From contig NZ_CP084876.1 in NCBI RefSeq assembly GCF_020525925.1, forward strand, positions 744,001 through 808,000: DNA of 64,000 nucleotides, given 5' to 3'. The stretch comes from Klebsiella quasipneumoniae subsp. quasipneumoniae (GTDB taxonomy: Bacteria > Pseudomonadota > Gammaproteobacteria > Enterobacterales > Enterobacteriaceae). The position numbers and the translations under genes are program-made. The notes beneath the pieces are model-generated. The model saw only the letters and a list, made by a program, of their open reading frames with translations. It did no database searches and had not been told where the DNA came from. Each line of letters begins with the position of its first letter. The first letter of the stretch is position 1. Below, one piece after another: positions 55,500-64,000 of the stretch.

Positions 55500-56420
55500 A
55501 TGAGCACTTTAGGTCATCAATACGATAACTCCCTGGTATCCAATGCCTTTGGCTTCCTGCGTCTGCCGATGAATTTCATGCCCTACGACAGCGATGCTGA
55601 CTGGGTGATCACCGGCGTCCCGTTCGATATGGCGACCTCCGGGCGCGCGGGCGGCCGTCATGGCCCGGCGGCGATCCGTCAGGTTTCCACCAATCTCGCC
55701 TGGGAGCACAACCGTTTTCCGTGGAACTTCGACATGCGCGAACGCCTGAACGTGGTTGACTGCGGGGATCTGGTGTACGCCTTCGGCGACGCGCGCGAAA
55801 TGAGCGAGAAGCTGCAGGCCCACGCCGAGAAGCTGCTGGCGGCCGGCAAGCGCATGCTCTCCTTTGGCGGCGACCACTTCGTTACGCTGCCGCTGCTGCG
55901 CGCCCACGCCAAGCACTTCGGTAAAATGGCGCTGGTGCACTTCGATGCCCACACCGACACTTACGCCAACGGCTGCGAGTTCGACCACGGCACCATGTTC
56001 TACACCGCGCCGAACGAAGGGCTCATCGATCCGAACCACTCCGTACAGATCGGTATTCGCACCGAATTCGATAAAGATAACGGTTTCACCGTGCTTGATG
56101 CGGGCCAGGTTAACGACCGCAGCGTCGATGACGTGATTGCCCAGGTGAAGCAGATCGTTGGCGATATGCCGGTGTACCTGACCTTTGATATCGACTGCCT
56201 GGATCCGGCGTTTGCGCCAGGAACCGGTACCCCGGTTATCGGTGGGCTCACCTCTGACCGCGCGATCAAGCTGGTGCGCGGTCTGAAGGATCTGAACATC
56301 GTCGGGATGGACGTGGTGGAGGTCGCCCCGGCCTACGATCAGTCCGAAATCACCGCCCTGGCGGCGGCGACCCTCGCGCTGGAGATGCTGTACATCCAGG
56401 CGGCGAAGAAGGGCGAATAA
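55500..56420 (+). CDS. speB: Agmatinase
   Basis: Product of 306 residues of the ureohydrolase family, starting [20 protein letters not shown]. Metal-binding motifs: [22 protein letters not shown] and [18 protein letters not shown]. It splits agmatine to putrescine and urea. With speA it completes the arginine route to putrescine. Confidence 0.97.
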   Translation: MSTLGHQYDNSLVSNAFGFLRLPMNFMPYDSDADWVITGVPFDMATSGRAGGRHGPAAIRQVSTNLAWEHNRFPWNFDMRERLNVVDCGDLVYAFGDAREMSEKLQAHAEKLLAAGKRMLSFGGDHFVTLPLLRAHAKHFGKMALVHFDAHTDTYANGCEFDHGTMFYTAPNEGLIDPNHSVQIGIRTEFDKDNGFTVLDAGQVNDRSVDDVIAQVKQIVGDMPVYLTFDIDCLDPAFAPGTGTPVIGGLTSDRAIKLVRGLKDLNIVGMDVVEVAPAYDQSEITALAAATLALEMLYIQAAKKGE

Positions 56421-56435
56421 CCCGAGGTCACCCCA

Positions 56436-56460
56436 ACCCTCTCCCTTCCGGGGAGAGGGT
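56436..56460. repeat. ACCCTCTCC palindrome, copy 1
   Basis: ACCCTCTCC (56436-56444), seven bases, GGAGAGGGT (56452-56460). The flanking TCACCCCAACCCTCTCCC is shared with the element at 61256-61285, so it is a dispersed intergenic repeat. Confidence 0.75.
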
Positions 56461-56501
56461 ACCGCACGGCACAGGGGGTTAATCAAGGCGCCGGACGGTT
56501 G

Positions 56502-56536
56502 CTCCTGCGGGCCGGGAGAGGGCCGACCCGCAGGAG
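56502..56536. repeat. Inverted repeat downstream of the porin
   Basis: CTCCTGCGGG (56502-56511) and CCCGCAGGAG (56527-56536): a perfect 10-bp stem with a 15-nt loop, between speB and the convergent porin gene. Confidence 0.6.
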
Positions 56537-56552
56537 AGGGTTCATCAGGTGC

Positions 56553-57821
56553 TTAAAACACGTTAAATGGATATTCGACGTAGAACCGCACTTCATTACC
56601 GCTGACGTTATAGTCGCTGGCGTTGCTGGAAACCCGCAGTACCGAATAGCGAAGCCTGAATTTCAAATCTTTCGCCGCCCCGTTTTGCACCTGGTATTGA
56701 ACCTGGTTAAACCATTCATGTTCTTTGCCGTTGCTGGTCTCTGACGTTTTAATGTTATCCCCGCGCACGTAGGCGGTGGTCCAGGTCAGCCCCGGTAGCC
56801 CCAGCCCGGCAAAATCCAGTCCATACGATGCCTGCCAGGAGCGTTCATCTTCCCCGTTAAAATCAGACCAGTAGGAGTTGGCCAGCCAGATGGTGTTCCC
56901 GCCATCGCCGACGCCGCCCTGGTTCTGGTAGCCGCCGTAGTGGTAGCCGGTGCTGCCGCTGCTTTGCTGGTAAGCGACCTTAAAGGTATGGATATCCCAG
57001 ATGTAGCTGGCGGCCAGGCTCCAGATACTGTTGCTGCGTCCGGTGTCATTGGCATCGGCATATTGCTGATCCAGGCGTGAGTGATAGCCGTTGAAGTCGA
57101 GAACCAGCTGTTGGTTGGCGGCGAACGGCTGCTGATAGTTCAGGCCGAGATACTGTTTGTTCAGCACATCTTCGACATGCGACGCGTACAGCGCGCCGCT
57201 GAGCTGGTCGTTGAACCGGTAGCTGGCGCCGCCGAAGGACAGGCTTTTCAGACCGCTGTTATGGCTGTCGTCGCTTTTACGCTGCTGATCGGTCAGGTAG
57301 CCGGCGTTAATTTCCAGACCGTCGATTTCGCGTGAGGTCAGCATGGTGCCGGTATAGCTCTCGTAGAGCAGGCGCGAGTCGTCGGCGTAGACAATAGGCA
57401 ACATCGGGCGCTGACTGCCGTAGCTGAGCACGGTATTCGAAAAGCGCATTTTGCCGGTGGCGCCGAATTTCGCGAGGTCGGATTTTGCCCGGCCGTCGTC
57501 ATCCTGGGCGAAAAAGTCGATCCCGCCCGCGCCGCTGCGGCCGCGGCCGCCGTCGAGGCGCACGGCGTACTGGGCGATGCCGTCCACGCCGAAGCCGACC
57601 GGTCCCTCGGTAAAGCCGGATTCGAAGGTGGCGATAATTCCCTGGCCCCATTCGGCTTTATCCGGCAGCCCATCGCGATAATCGCGTTTGATATACGCGT
57701 TACGTAAAAAGAGATCCAGATGGCTGTCTTCAATAAAGCCCTGGCTGGTAGATTGTTGGCTGGCGAAAGCCGGCGCGGCGGCAATAATGCCAAGTGCGAT
57801 GAATGATAATTCTTTTTTCAC
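56553..57821 (-). CDS. OprD-family outer-membrane porin
   Basis: Product of 422 residues from GTG 57821, chosen because it places the signal peptide MKKELSFIALGIIAAAPAFA at the very N-terminus; an upstream in-frame GTG at 57830 is too close to its purine-rich site. The mature part is rich in Trp/Tyr-containing beta strands and ends EVRFYVEYPFNVF with the C-terminal Phe of porins. Stretches such as HLDLFLRNAYIKRDYRDG and EWGQGIIATFESGFTEGPVGFG are typical of the OprD family, which admits small amino-acid-like or aromatic solutes. No dedicated transport partner is next to it. Confidence 0.88.
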   Translation of the reverse strand: MKKELSFIALGIIAAAPAFASQQSTSQGFIEDSHLDLFLRNAYIKRDYRDGLPDKAEWGQGIIATFESGFTEGPVGFGVDGIAQYAVRLDGGRGRSGAGGIDFFAQDDDGRAKSDLAKFGATGKMRFSNTVLSYGSQRPMLPIVYADDSRLLYESYTGTMLTSREIDGLEINAGYLTDQQRKSDDSHNSGLKSLSFGGASYRFNDQLSGALYASHVEDVLNKQYLGLNYQQPFAANQQLVLDFNGYHSRLDQQYADANDTGRSNSIWSLAASYIWDIHTFKVAYQQSSGSTGYHYGGYQNQGGVGDGGNTIWLANSYWSDFNGEDERSWQASYGLDFAGLGLPGLTWTTAYVRGDNIKTSETSNGKEHEWFNQVQYQVQNGAAKDLKFRLRYSVLRVSSNASDYNVSGNEVRFYVEYPFNVF

Positions 57822-58198
57822 TGAGGGCACTTCTCTGTCTGTCGATATATTCAAGGGAATCACTGCAATCGCGATATTCTCCTGAAATAATGTCAAAAGC
57901 AATCATTGTGTGAGCAATGGTATCGGCAGGAAACAAGCGGTGTGGCGCATGCTGGCCAGGTTTGGCGAAGAGGGGTGGACTATTTAATATTTGGTCTAAC
58001 CCGGCTCTGAAAGGCGGATTGTGTACGCCGTTTTTCATTTGCCAAATAATATTTTGCTGAGTGACAGCATATAAAATAATTGGCTGCGACGAGGTGAAAT
58101 AATAATTAACGGTTTGTGCGCTTAAGTTATCAATTGATGCGGCTAAATATTTTTACTGGCAGATATAAAAGGGAGGCAGTCATGCCTCCCGCTGGCGA
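57822..58198. promoter_or_regulatory. 377-bp region between the porin and loiP starts/stops
   Basis: It holds the porin 5' region and, at the right end, a loiP terminator. The middle is A+T-rich. I see no convincing gene and no regulator site that I can name. Confidence 0.35.
58167..58190 (-). terminator. Rho-independent terminator of loiP
   Basis: On the minus strand GGGAGGC, loop ATGACT, GCCTCCC, then TTTTAT. Confidence 0.85.
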
Positions 58199-58957
58199 TT
58201 ATTTAATCCCGTCGGCCTTCATGCGATCGCGAATATGCTGGGCGCGCGCTTCTGAGGCCGGGTGATCGTCAAACATCGAGCTCTGACGGCCGGCTTCCAG
58301 CTTGGCCAGTTTTTCGAAGCTGGTGGCCAGTCCCGACGGATTGATGCCGCGCTTACGCAGCAGGTCGTAAGAGTAGTCGTCCGCTTCCGATTCCTGGCGC
58401 TGGGAGAACTGCGAGTTCACCAGTTTTTCACCCAGATCGCCGAGCTGCGACTGGGACAAGCTGCCGACGATGCCGCCGGCGGAGGCCGCCGCCGCGCGCA
58501 CGGCGTTGGTGCCCAGGGCGACCTGCATGCCTTTCTTCACATGGCCCAGTGCGACGTGGCCCATTTCGTGGCCGATCACCGCCTCGACTTCATTATCGTT
58601 CATCAGATCCATCAGCCCGCTGTAGACGCGGATGCAGCCGTTAGCCATGGCGAAGGCGTTGACATCCTTGGTCTCATAGACCTTGTAGTTCACGGGCTGA
58701 CCATTGATGTTATCGCCCAGCGCGGCCGCGATTTTGTTCAGCCGCTGGCTGTATTCACTGCTGGCCGGGGCGATTTTCGCTTTGGCGTCCATCTCTTTAC
58801 AGGCCTGGTCGCTTAAGGTTTTCACCTGTGCGTCGCTGAGGGAGTATGCCTGGAAGGCTTCGGCCCCTGAGCTGAGCAGACCGTTGGAGTCCATGTTCTG
58901 ACATCCGGTGAGCGTTGCTGCGATCCCAAGAGCAAGTACGGTTGAGCGAATTTTCAT
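58199..58957 (-). CDS. loiP: Outer-membrane metalloprotease LoiP (YggG), M48 family
   Basis: Product of 252 residues, the E. coli length. It has a lipoprotein signal with lipobox Cys19 in ATLTGCQNMD. The M48 zinc site HEMGH is at residues 130-134, followed by SEADDYSYDLLRKRG with the third zinc ligand Glu. In E. coli LoiP is induced at low osmolarity and cleaves Phe-Phe bonds. It sits between speB and tktA, as in E. coli. Confidence 0.95.
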   Translation of the reverse strand: MKIRSTVLALGIAATLTGCQNMDSNGLLSSGAEAFQAYSLSDAQVKTLSDQACKEMDAKAKIAPASSEYSQRLNKIAAALGDNINGQPVNYKVYETKDVNAFAMANGCIRVYSGLMDLMNDNEVEAVIGHEMGHVALGHVKKGMQVALGTNAVRAAAASAGGIVGSLSQSQLGDLGEKLVNSQFSQRQESEADDYSYDLLRKRGINPSGLATSFEKLAKLEAGRQSSMFDDHPASEARAQHIRDRMKADGIK

Positions 58958-59236
58958 TTTTTATCTTCCACAATCTTATGGTTGTTTATCCGACAATACG
59001 GCGACGGCAGGGAACCGTATTCTGCGTAAATTATAAAGAGTATCGCAGGATGCGGGCGAGCGGATTCCGGCGTAGCACAACCTGTTCCAGAGATTTCTTA
59101 AAGGGCAAAAGGATGCTCCATGTACATGACTTGTCGCTTGGGTTACATTGTTCACACTTTTTTCCGGCGTAGCCCAAAACGCGCTCTCGTCAAGTCGTTA
59201 AGGGCATGGCCTTCAACAGTCCGAACTGGAGTCAAA
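58958..59236 (+). promoter_or_regulatory. tktA leader region
   Basis: It contains a 12-bp direct repeat TTCCGGCGTAGC at 59065-59076 and 59162-59173. The frame is open upstream of tktA, but its residues do not match the family. No named factor site was seen. Confidence 0.35.
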
Positions 59237-61228
59237 ATGTCCTCACGTAAAGAGCTTGCTAACGCTATTCGTGCGCTGAGCATGGACGCTGTACAGAAAG
59301 CCAAATCCGGCCACCCGGGTGCCCCGATGGGTATGGCTGACATTGCCGAAGTGCTGTGGCGTGATTTCCTGAACCATAACCCGAACAATCCGGCCTGGGC
59401 TGACCGTGACCGTTTTGTACTGTCCAATGGCCATGGTTCGATGCTGATTTACAGCCTGCTGCACCTCACTGGCTACGATCTGCCGATTGAAGAGCTGAAA
59501 AACTTCCGCCAGCTGCACTCCAAAACGCCGGGCCACCCGGAAGTCGGCTACACCGCGGGCGTGGAAACCACCACCGGTCCGCTGGGCCAGGGTATCGCTA
59601 ACGCGGTCGGGATGGCTATCGCCGAGAAAACCCTGGCGGCGCAGTTCAACCGTCCGGGCCACGACATCGTCGACCACTACACCTACGCCTTCATGGGCGA
59701 CGGCTGCATGATGGAAGGCATTTCTCACGAAGTGTGCTCCCTGGCCGGTACCCTGAAGCTGGGCAAACTGGTGGCCTTCTATGATGACAACGGCATCTCT
59801 ATCGACGGCCACGTTGAAGGCTGGTTCACCGACGATACCGCCAAACGCTTTGAAGCCTACGGCTGGCACGTGGTGCGCGGCGTTGACGGTCACGACGCTG
59901 ACGCCATCAAACGCGCAGTAGAAGAAGCGCGCGCGGTCACCGACAAACCGTCCCTGCTGATGTGCAAAACCATCATCGGCTTCGGTTCGCCGAACAAAGC
60001 CGGTACCCACGACTCCCACGGCGCGCCGCTGGGCGACGCCGAAATCGCCCTGACCCGCGAAGCGCTGGGCTGGAAACACGCGCCGTTTGACATCCCGTCT
60101 GACATCTATGCGCAGTGGGATGCCAAAGAAGCCGGTCAGGCGAAAGAAGCGGCATGGAATGAGAAGTTCGCTGCTTACGCCAAAGCCTTCCCGCAGGAAG
60201 CAGCCGAATTCACCCGTCGTATGAAAGGCGAGATGCCGTCTGACTTCGACGCGAAAGCCAACGAGTTCATTGCGAAGCTGCAGGCCAACCCGGCGAAAAT
60301 CGCCAGCCGTAAAGCCTCTCAGAACGCCATCGAAGCTTTCGGTCCGCTGCTGCCGGAATTCCTCGGCGGTTCCGCTGACCTGGCGCCGTCCAACCTGACC
60401 CTGTGGTCTGGTTCTAAGCCGATCAACGAAGACACCGCGGGTAACTACATTCACTACGGCGTGCGTGAGTTCGGTATGACCGCTATCGCCAACGGCATCG
60501 CGCTGCACGGCGGCTTCCTGCCGTACACCTCCACCTTCCTGATGTTCGTGGAATACGCGCGTAATGCGGTACGTATGGCCGCGCTGATGAAACAGCGTCA
60601 GGTGATGGTCTACACCCACGACTCCATCGGTCTGGGCGAAGATGGCCCGACTCACCAGCCGGTAGAGCAGGTGGCTTCTCTGCGCGTAACGCCGAACATG
60701 TCCACCTGGCGTCCGTGTGACCAGGTTGAATCCGCGATTGCATGGAAATATGGCGTCGAGCGTCAGGACGGCCCGACCGCGCTGATCCTCTCCCGCCAGA
60801 ACCTGGCGCAGCAGGAGCGTACCGAAGAGCAGCTGGCGAACGTGGCCCGCGGCGGTTACGTGCTGAAAGATTGCGCCGGCCAGCCGGAGCTGATCTTCAT
60901 CGCCACCGGTTCCGAAGTGGAGCTGGCGGTGGCCGCGTGGGACAAACTGACCGCCGAAGGCGTGAAGGCGCGCGTGGTCTCCATGCCGTCCACCGACGCG
61001 TTCGACAAGCAGGATGCGGCCTACCGTGAATCCGTACTGCCGAAAGCCGTGACCGCGCGCGTTGCCGTGGAAGCGGGTATTGCTGATTACTGGTTCAAAT
61101 ACGTTGGCCTGAACGGGGCGATCGTTGGCATGACCACCTTCGGTGAGTCTGCGCCGGCTGAGCAGCTGTTCGAAGAGTTCGGCTTCACCGTCGACAACGT
61201 GGTCGCTAAAGCGAAAGCGCTGCTGTAA
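59237..61228 (+). CDS. tktA: Transketolase A
   Basis: Product of 663 residues from ATG 59237 ([20 protein letters not shown]). It has the thiamine-diphosphate motif [30 protein letters not shown] and the middle-domain [22 protein letters not shown]. It transfers two-carbon units in the non-oxidative pentose phosphate pathway, supplying erythrose-4-phosphate, the substrate of the adjacent epd. Codon use is strongly biased, as for a highly expressed gene. Confidence 0.98.
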   Translation: MSSRKELANAIRALSMDAVQKAKSGHPGAPMGMADIAEVLWRDFLNHNPNNPAWADRDRFVLSNGHGSMLIYSLLHLTGYDLPIEELKNFRQLHSKTPGHPEVGYTAGVETTTGPLGQGIANAVGMAIAEKTLAAQFNRPGHDIVDHYTYAFMGDGCMMEGISHEVCSLAGTLKLGKLVAFYDDNGISIDGHVEGWFTDDTAKRFEAYGWHVVRGVDGHDADAIKRAVEEARAVTDKPSLLMCKTIIGFGSPNKAGTHDSHGAPLGDAEIALTREALGWKHAPFDIPSDIYAQWDAKEAGQAKEAAWNEKFAAYAKAFPQEAAEFTRRMKGEMPSDFDAKANEFIAKLQANPAKIASRKASQNAIEAFGPLLPEFLGGSADLAPSNLTLWSGSKPINEDTAGNYIHYGVREFGMTAIANGIALHGGFLPYTSTFLMFVEYARNAVRMAALMKQRQVMVYTHDSIGLGEDGPTHQPVEQVASLRVTPNMSTWRPCDQVESAIAWKYGVERQDGPTALILSRQNLAQQERTEEQLANVARGGYVLKDCAGQPELIFIATGSEVELAVAAWDKLTAEGVKARVVSMPSTDAFDKQDAAYRESVLPKAVTARVAVEAGIADYWFKYVGLNGAIVGMTTFGESAPAEQLFEEFGFTVDNVVAKAKALL

Positions 61229-61255
61229 TTGCGGTTACGGTGCGGGCTGATGCCC

Positions 61256-61285
61256 TCACCCCAACCCTCTCCCACAGGAGAGGGT
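61256..61285. repeat. ACCCTCTCC palindrome, copy 2
   Basis: ACCCTCTCC (61264-61272), CACA, GGAGAGGGT (61277-61285), preceded by CTCACCCCA. It shares the sequence and position style (just past a gene stop) of copy 1 at 56436. Confidence 0.75.
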
Positions 61286-61295
61286 GCAAACGCCA

Positions 61296-61323
61296 AAAAC
61301 GGTAACCCCTGGGTTACCGTTTT
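61296..61323 (+). terminator. Rho-independent terminator of tktA
   Basis: AAAACGGTAACCC, loop CT, GGGTTACCGTTTT: a perfect 13-bp stem with T-tract GCTTTT after. Confidence 0.9.
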
Positions 61324-61403
61324 GCTTTTACCTCGCCACCCGGCTTTTTTGTATCTGCTATTCCTGAACCATGTAATACGGTTGTAAATTATTCCAGCGA
61401 AAA

Positions 61404-61419
61404 TGTGATGTGAGTCATA
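61404..61419 (+). promoter_or_regulatory. CRP site upstream of epd
   Basis: TGTGA, six bases, TCATA matches 4 of 5 positions in the second arm. A TATTCT hexamer at 61470-61475 would put the CRP centre about 70 bp upstream of the start of transcription, a usual class I distance. Confidence 0.7.
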
Positions 61420-61476
61420 TAGCTGGTTTATTGCGCTGGACAAACATTCCTTTTATTCCTCGTTTGGCTTATTCTA

Positions 61477-61493
61477 GCTGAAGCGTTTCAGTC
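61477..61493 (+). promoter_or_regulatory. Cra (FruR) site upstream of epd
   Basis: GCTGAAGCGTTTCAGTC fits the Cra consensus GCTGAANCGNTTCAGC closely. In E. coli, epd-pgk-fbaA is controlled by CRP and Cra. The remainder of the 385-bp tktA-epd gap holds only the repeat, terminator and promoter described here. Confidence 0.82.
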
Positions 61494-61613
61494 GTTTAAA
61501 TGTTCGACAATTAATCAATCAGTCGCAGTTTGCAGCTGGTAAGGTTTCCCTCAGAGCGTAGCTGGATTACTCTGTCAGCCACCTCATAACAGGGACAGCC
61601 TTGCAGGAGATCT

Positions 61614-62642
61614 ATGACCATTCGCATCGCGATTAATGGCTTCGGTCGTATTGGACGCAACGTGGTTCGTGCGCTATATGAATCCGGGCGCCGTGCGGAA
61701 ATCACCGTGGTGGCTATCAATGAGCTGGCGGATGCTGCGGGCATCGCGCATTTGTTGAAATATGACACCAGCCATGGCCGTTTCGCCTGGGATGTTCGTC
61801 AGGAGCGCGAGCAGCTGTTTGTTGGCGATGATGCCATCCGTCTGCTGCACGAGCCGACCATTGCGGCGCTGCCCTGGCGCGAGCTGGCGGTAGACGTGGT
61901 GCTCGACTGTACCGGCGTTTACGGGAGCCGTGAACACGGTGAGGCGCACCTGCAGGCTGGGGCGAAGAAAGTGCTCTTCTCCCATCCCGGCGGCAACGAC
62001 CTCGACGCGACGGTGGTGTACGGCGTCAATCAGGATGAACTCCGCGCCGAGCATCGCATTGTCTCCAACGCCTCCTGCACCACCAACTGCATTATTCCGA
62101 TCATTAAACTGTTAGATGATGCCTATGGCATCGAGTCCGGCACCGTCACCACCATTCACTCGGCGATGCATGACCAGCAGGTGATTGACGCCTACCATCC
62201 GGATCTCCGGCGTACCCGCGCGGCCAGCCAGTCGATCATTCCGGTGGATACCAAACTGGCGGCAGGGATCACCCGTATTTTCCCGCAGTTTAATGACCGT
62301 TTTGAAGCGATTGCCGTGCGGGTGCCGACGATAAACGTGACGGCAATTGACCTGAGCGTGACGGTCAAAAAACCGGTAAAAGCATGTGAAGTCAACCAGT
62401 TGCTGCAAAAAGCAGCACAAGGTGCATTTCATGGTATAGTTGACTATACGGAATTACCGTTGGTCTCAACAGATTTTAACCACGATCCGCACAGCGCCAT
62501 CGTCGATGGCACGCAAACCCGGGTCAGTGGCGCGCATCTGATCAAAACGCTGGTCTGGTGCGATAACGAATGGGGCTTTGCTAACCGAATGCTCGACACG
62601 ACGTTAGCGATGGCGGCTATTGGTTTCAGGTTCGACGCGTAA
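61614..62642 (+). CDS. epd: D-erythrose-4-phosphate dehydrogenase
   Basis: Product of 342 residues starting [20 protein letters not shown] with GGAG before the ATG. It is a GAPDH-family enzyme: the Rossmann motif NGFGRIGRN and the catalytic Cys in [17 protein letters not shown]. The text differs from GapA, and the neighbourhood is that of epd. It oxidises erythrose-4-phosphate to 4-phosphoerythronate in the path to pyridoxal phosphate. pgk follows in the same operon. Confidence 0.96.
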   Translation: MTIRIAINGFGRIGRNVVRALYESGRRAEITVVAINELADAAGIAHLLKYDTSHGRFAWDVRQEREQLFVGDDAIRLLHEPTIAALPWRELAVDVVLDCTGVYGSREHGEAHLQAGAKKVLFSHPGGNDLDATVVYGVNQDELRAEHRIVSNASCTTNCIIPIIKLLDDAYGIESGTVTTIHSAMHDQQVIDAYHPDLRRTRAASQSIIPVDTKLAAGITRIFPQFNDRFEAIAVRVPTINVTAIDLSVTVKKPVKACEVNQLLQKAAQGAFHGIVDYTELPLVSTDFNHDPHSAIVDGTQTRVSGAHLIKTLVWCDNEWGFANRMLDTTLAMAAIGFRFDA

Positions 62643-62681
62643 ACGTCGACAAAACTTTATGAATCAACGAGAGGATTCACC

Positions 62682-63845
62682 ATGTCTGTAATTAAGATGA
62701 CCGATCTGGATCTGGCTGGTAAACGCGTTTTTATCCGTGCGGATCTGAACGTACCAGTTAAAGACGGGAAAGTAACCAGCGACGCACGTATCCGTGCCTC
62801 TCTGCCGACCATTGAACTGGCGCTGAAGCAGGGCGCGAAAGTCATGGTTACTTCTCACCTGGGTCGTCCGACCGAAGGCGAGTACAACGAAGAATTCTCT
62901 CTGCTGCCGGTTGTTAATTACCTGAAAGACAAACTGTCCAGCCCGGTACGTCTGGTTAAAGACTACCTGGACGGCGTGGAAGTCGCTGCCGGCGAGTTGG
63001 TGGTGCTGGAAAACGTTCGCTTCAACAAAGGCGAGAAAAAAGACGACGAAGCGCTGTCCAAAAAATACGCCGCGCTGTGCGACGTGTTCGTAATGGATGC
63101 TTTCGGTACCGCGCACCGCGCGCAGGCTTCCACCCACGGTATCGGCAAATTTGCTGACGTGGCGTGCGCAGGCCCGCTGCTGGCCGCTGAACTGGACGCG
63201 CTGGGTAAAGCGCTGAAAGAGCCGGCTCGTCCGATGGTCGCTATCGTCGGTGGTTCTAAAGTATCCACCAAACTGACCGTGCTGGATTCCCTGTCTAAAA
63301 TCGCTGACCAGCTGATCGTCGGCGGCGGTATCGCCAACACCTTCGTTGCCGCTCAGGGCCACAACGTCGGTAAATCCCTGTACGAAGCAGATCTGGTTGA
63401 TGAAGCCAAGCGCCTGCTGAGCACCTGCGATATCCCGGTTCCGACTGACGTTCGCGTCGCGACCGAGTTCTCCGAAACCGCAACGGCGACTCTGAAATCT
63501 GTTAACGACATTAAAGATGACGAGCAGATTCTGGACCTCGGCGACGTTTCCGCACAGAAACTGGCTGACATCCTGAAAAACGCCAAAACCATCCTGTGGA
63601 ACGGCCCGGTTGGCGTATTCGAATTCCCGAACTTCCGTAAAGGGACTGAAATCGTGGCTAACGCTATCGCGGACAGCGAAGGTTTCTCCATCGCCGGCGG
63701 CGGCGACACCCTGGCAGCGATCGACCTGTTCGGCATCGCTGACAAAATTTCCTACATCTCCACTGGCGGCGGCGCGTTCCTTGAATTCGTCGAAGGCAAA
63801 GTCCTGCCGGCAGTAGCGATGCTCGAAGAGCGCGCTAAGCAGTAA
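62682..63845 (+). CDS. pgk: Phosphoglycerate kinase
   Basis: Product of 387 residues starting [20 protein letters not shown], with the N-domain motif [15 protein letters not shown]. The hinge and nucleotide site are [19 protein letters not shown] and [16 protein letters not shown], with [15 protein letters not shown] near the end. It makes ATP from 1,3-bisphosphoglycerate. It lies 39 bp after epd. Confidence 0.98.
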   Translation: MSVIKMTDLDLAGKRVFIRADLNVPVKDGKVTSDARIRASLPTIELALKQGAKVMVTSHLGRPTEGEYNEEFSLLPVVNYLKDKLSSPVRLVKDYLDGVEVAAGELVVLENVRFNKGEKKDDEALSKKYAALCDVFVMDAFGTAHRAQASTHGIGKFADVACAGPLLAAELDALGKALKEPARPMVAIVGGSKVSTKLTVLDSLSKIADQLIVGGGIANTFVAAQGHNVGKSLYEADLVDEAKRLLSTCDIPVPTDVRVATEFSETATATLKSVNDIKDDEQILDLGDVSAQKLADILKNAKTILWNGPVGVFEFPNFRKGTEIVANAIADSEGFSIAGGGDTLAAIDLFGIADKISYISTGGGAFLEFVEGKVLPAVAMLEERAKQ

Positions 63846-63853
63846 TTCAGTTC

Positions 63854-63877
63854 AGGCGGGGAAACCCGCCTGTTTTT
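63854..63877 (+). terminator. Hairpin after pgk
   Basis: AGGCGGG, loop GAAA, CCCGCCT, then GTTTTT. It may be a partial terminator, since pgk and fbaA are usually co-transcribed. Confidence 0.7.
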
Positions 63878-63942
63878 CAGCGCGCTTAAGGGCTCGCGAA
63901 CCTTCTTCAACGGTCGAAGATACAGATACAGGACTAAGTAAC

Positions 63943-64000
63943 ATGTCTAAAATTTTTGATTTCGTAAAACCGGGCGTCATCACTGGCGACGACGTTCAGA
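63943..64000 (+). CDS. fbaA: Class II fructose-bisphosphate aldolase, N-terminal start (truncated by window edge)
   Basis: The frame starts at ATG 63943 and runs off the end. It gives MSKIFDFVKPGVITGDDVQ, the N-terminus of class II FbaA. The position after pgk agrees with E. coli. The zinc-binding and catalytic residues lie beyond the window. Confidence 0.93.
   Translation, partial: MSKIFDFVKPGVITGDDVQ

Noticed and set aside
59243..60655. 470-codon open frame opposite tktA
   Set aside because: It is antisense to a highly codon-biased gene. Such long mirror frames are expected and the residues are not protein-like.

Overview
The window is chromosomal DNA of a Klebsiella-type enterobacterium, most likely the K. 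pneumoniae species complex. The evidence is the high G+C of most genes, close protein and gene-order agreement with Escherichia coli (yqhC-yqhD-dkgA, yggN-yggL-trmB-mutY-yggX-mltC-nupG-speC, hemW to endA, galP/metK/speA/speB, tktA-epd-pgk-fbaA), and a reverse transsulfuration pair of the kind described in Klebsiella as mtcB/mtcC. No phage, transposase, integrase, rRNA or CRISPR array was seen. One tRNA gene (tRNA-Phe, GAA) is present.

Layout. 1-9.5 kb: end of ygiQ, the aldehyde reductases dkgA and yqhD with their activator yqhC, yghB, metC, exbBD with a Fur box, and yqhA, yghX, yghW. 9.5-19.5 kb: a thiol and sulfur block with the glutathione S-transferase-like yghU, a DsbA-like CPYS protein and gss, then an aminotransferase, several small unknowns, an SDR/LysR pair, and cystathionine gamma-lyase plus cystathionine beta-synthase. 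19.5-25.9 kb: a visibly A+T-richer accessory segment with a KdgM-type porin, a GH36 alpha-galactosidase, a GalP-like transporter and a LacI regulator. It ends at a duplicated 3' end of the tRNA-Phe gene. 26-32 kb: yqgA, speC with a leader carrying small ORFs, nupG, mltC, yggX. 32-49 kb: mutY, trmB, yggL, yggN, yggM, a TRAP transporter at the place where E. coli has ansB, hemW-rdgB-yggU-yggT-yggS, yggR, a CsgD-like regulator, ruvX-yqgE-gshB-rsmE-endA-sprT. 49.5-64 kb: galP, metK, the yqgB/speA leader and speA, speB, an OprD-type porin, loiP, tktA, epd, pgk and the start of fbaA.

How the genes fit together. Polyamine and thiol metabolism recur: speA+speB make putrescine from arginine through agmatine, speC makes it from ornithine, metK supplies SAM, gshB completes glutathione, and gss joins glutathione to spermidine beside two thiol-redox proteins. 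Methionine and cysteine are interconverted in both directions by metC (with MetJ boxes) and mtcB/mtcC. The accessory segment looks like a self-contained uptake, import and hydrolysis unit for an alpha-galactoside.

The least explained structures are these: (1) a roughly 110-nt, multi-hairpin, tRNA-end-bearing cassette between 31-bp direct repeats beside tRNA-Phe; (2) Arg-rich upstream ORFs with good ribosome-binding sites in the leaders of both speC and speA; (3) a 29-codon single-span membrane protein candidate at 14.5 kb. All function calls come from reading the sequence and from family knowledge; no database search was run.
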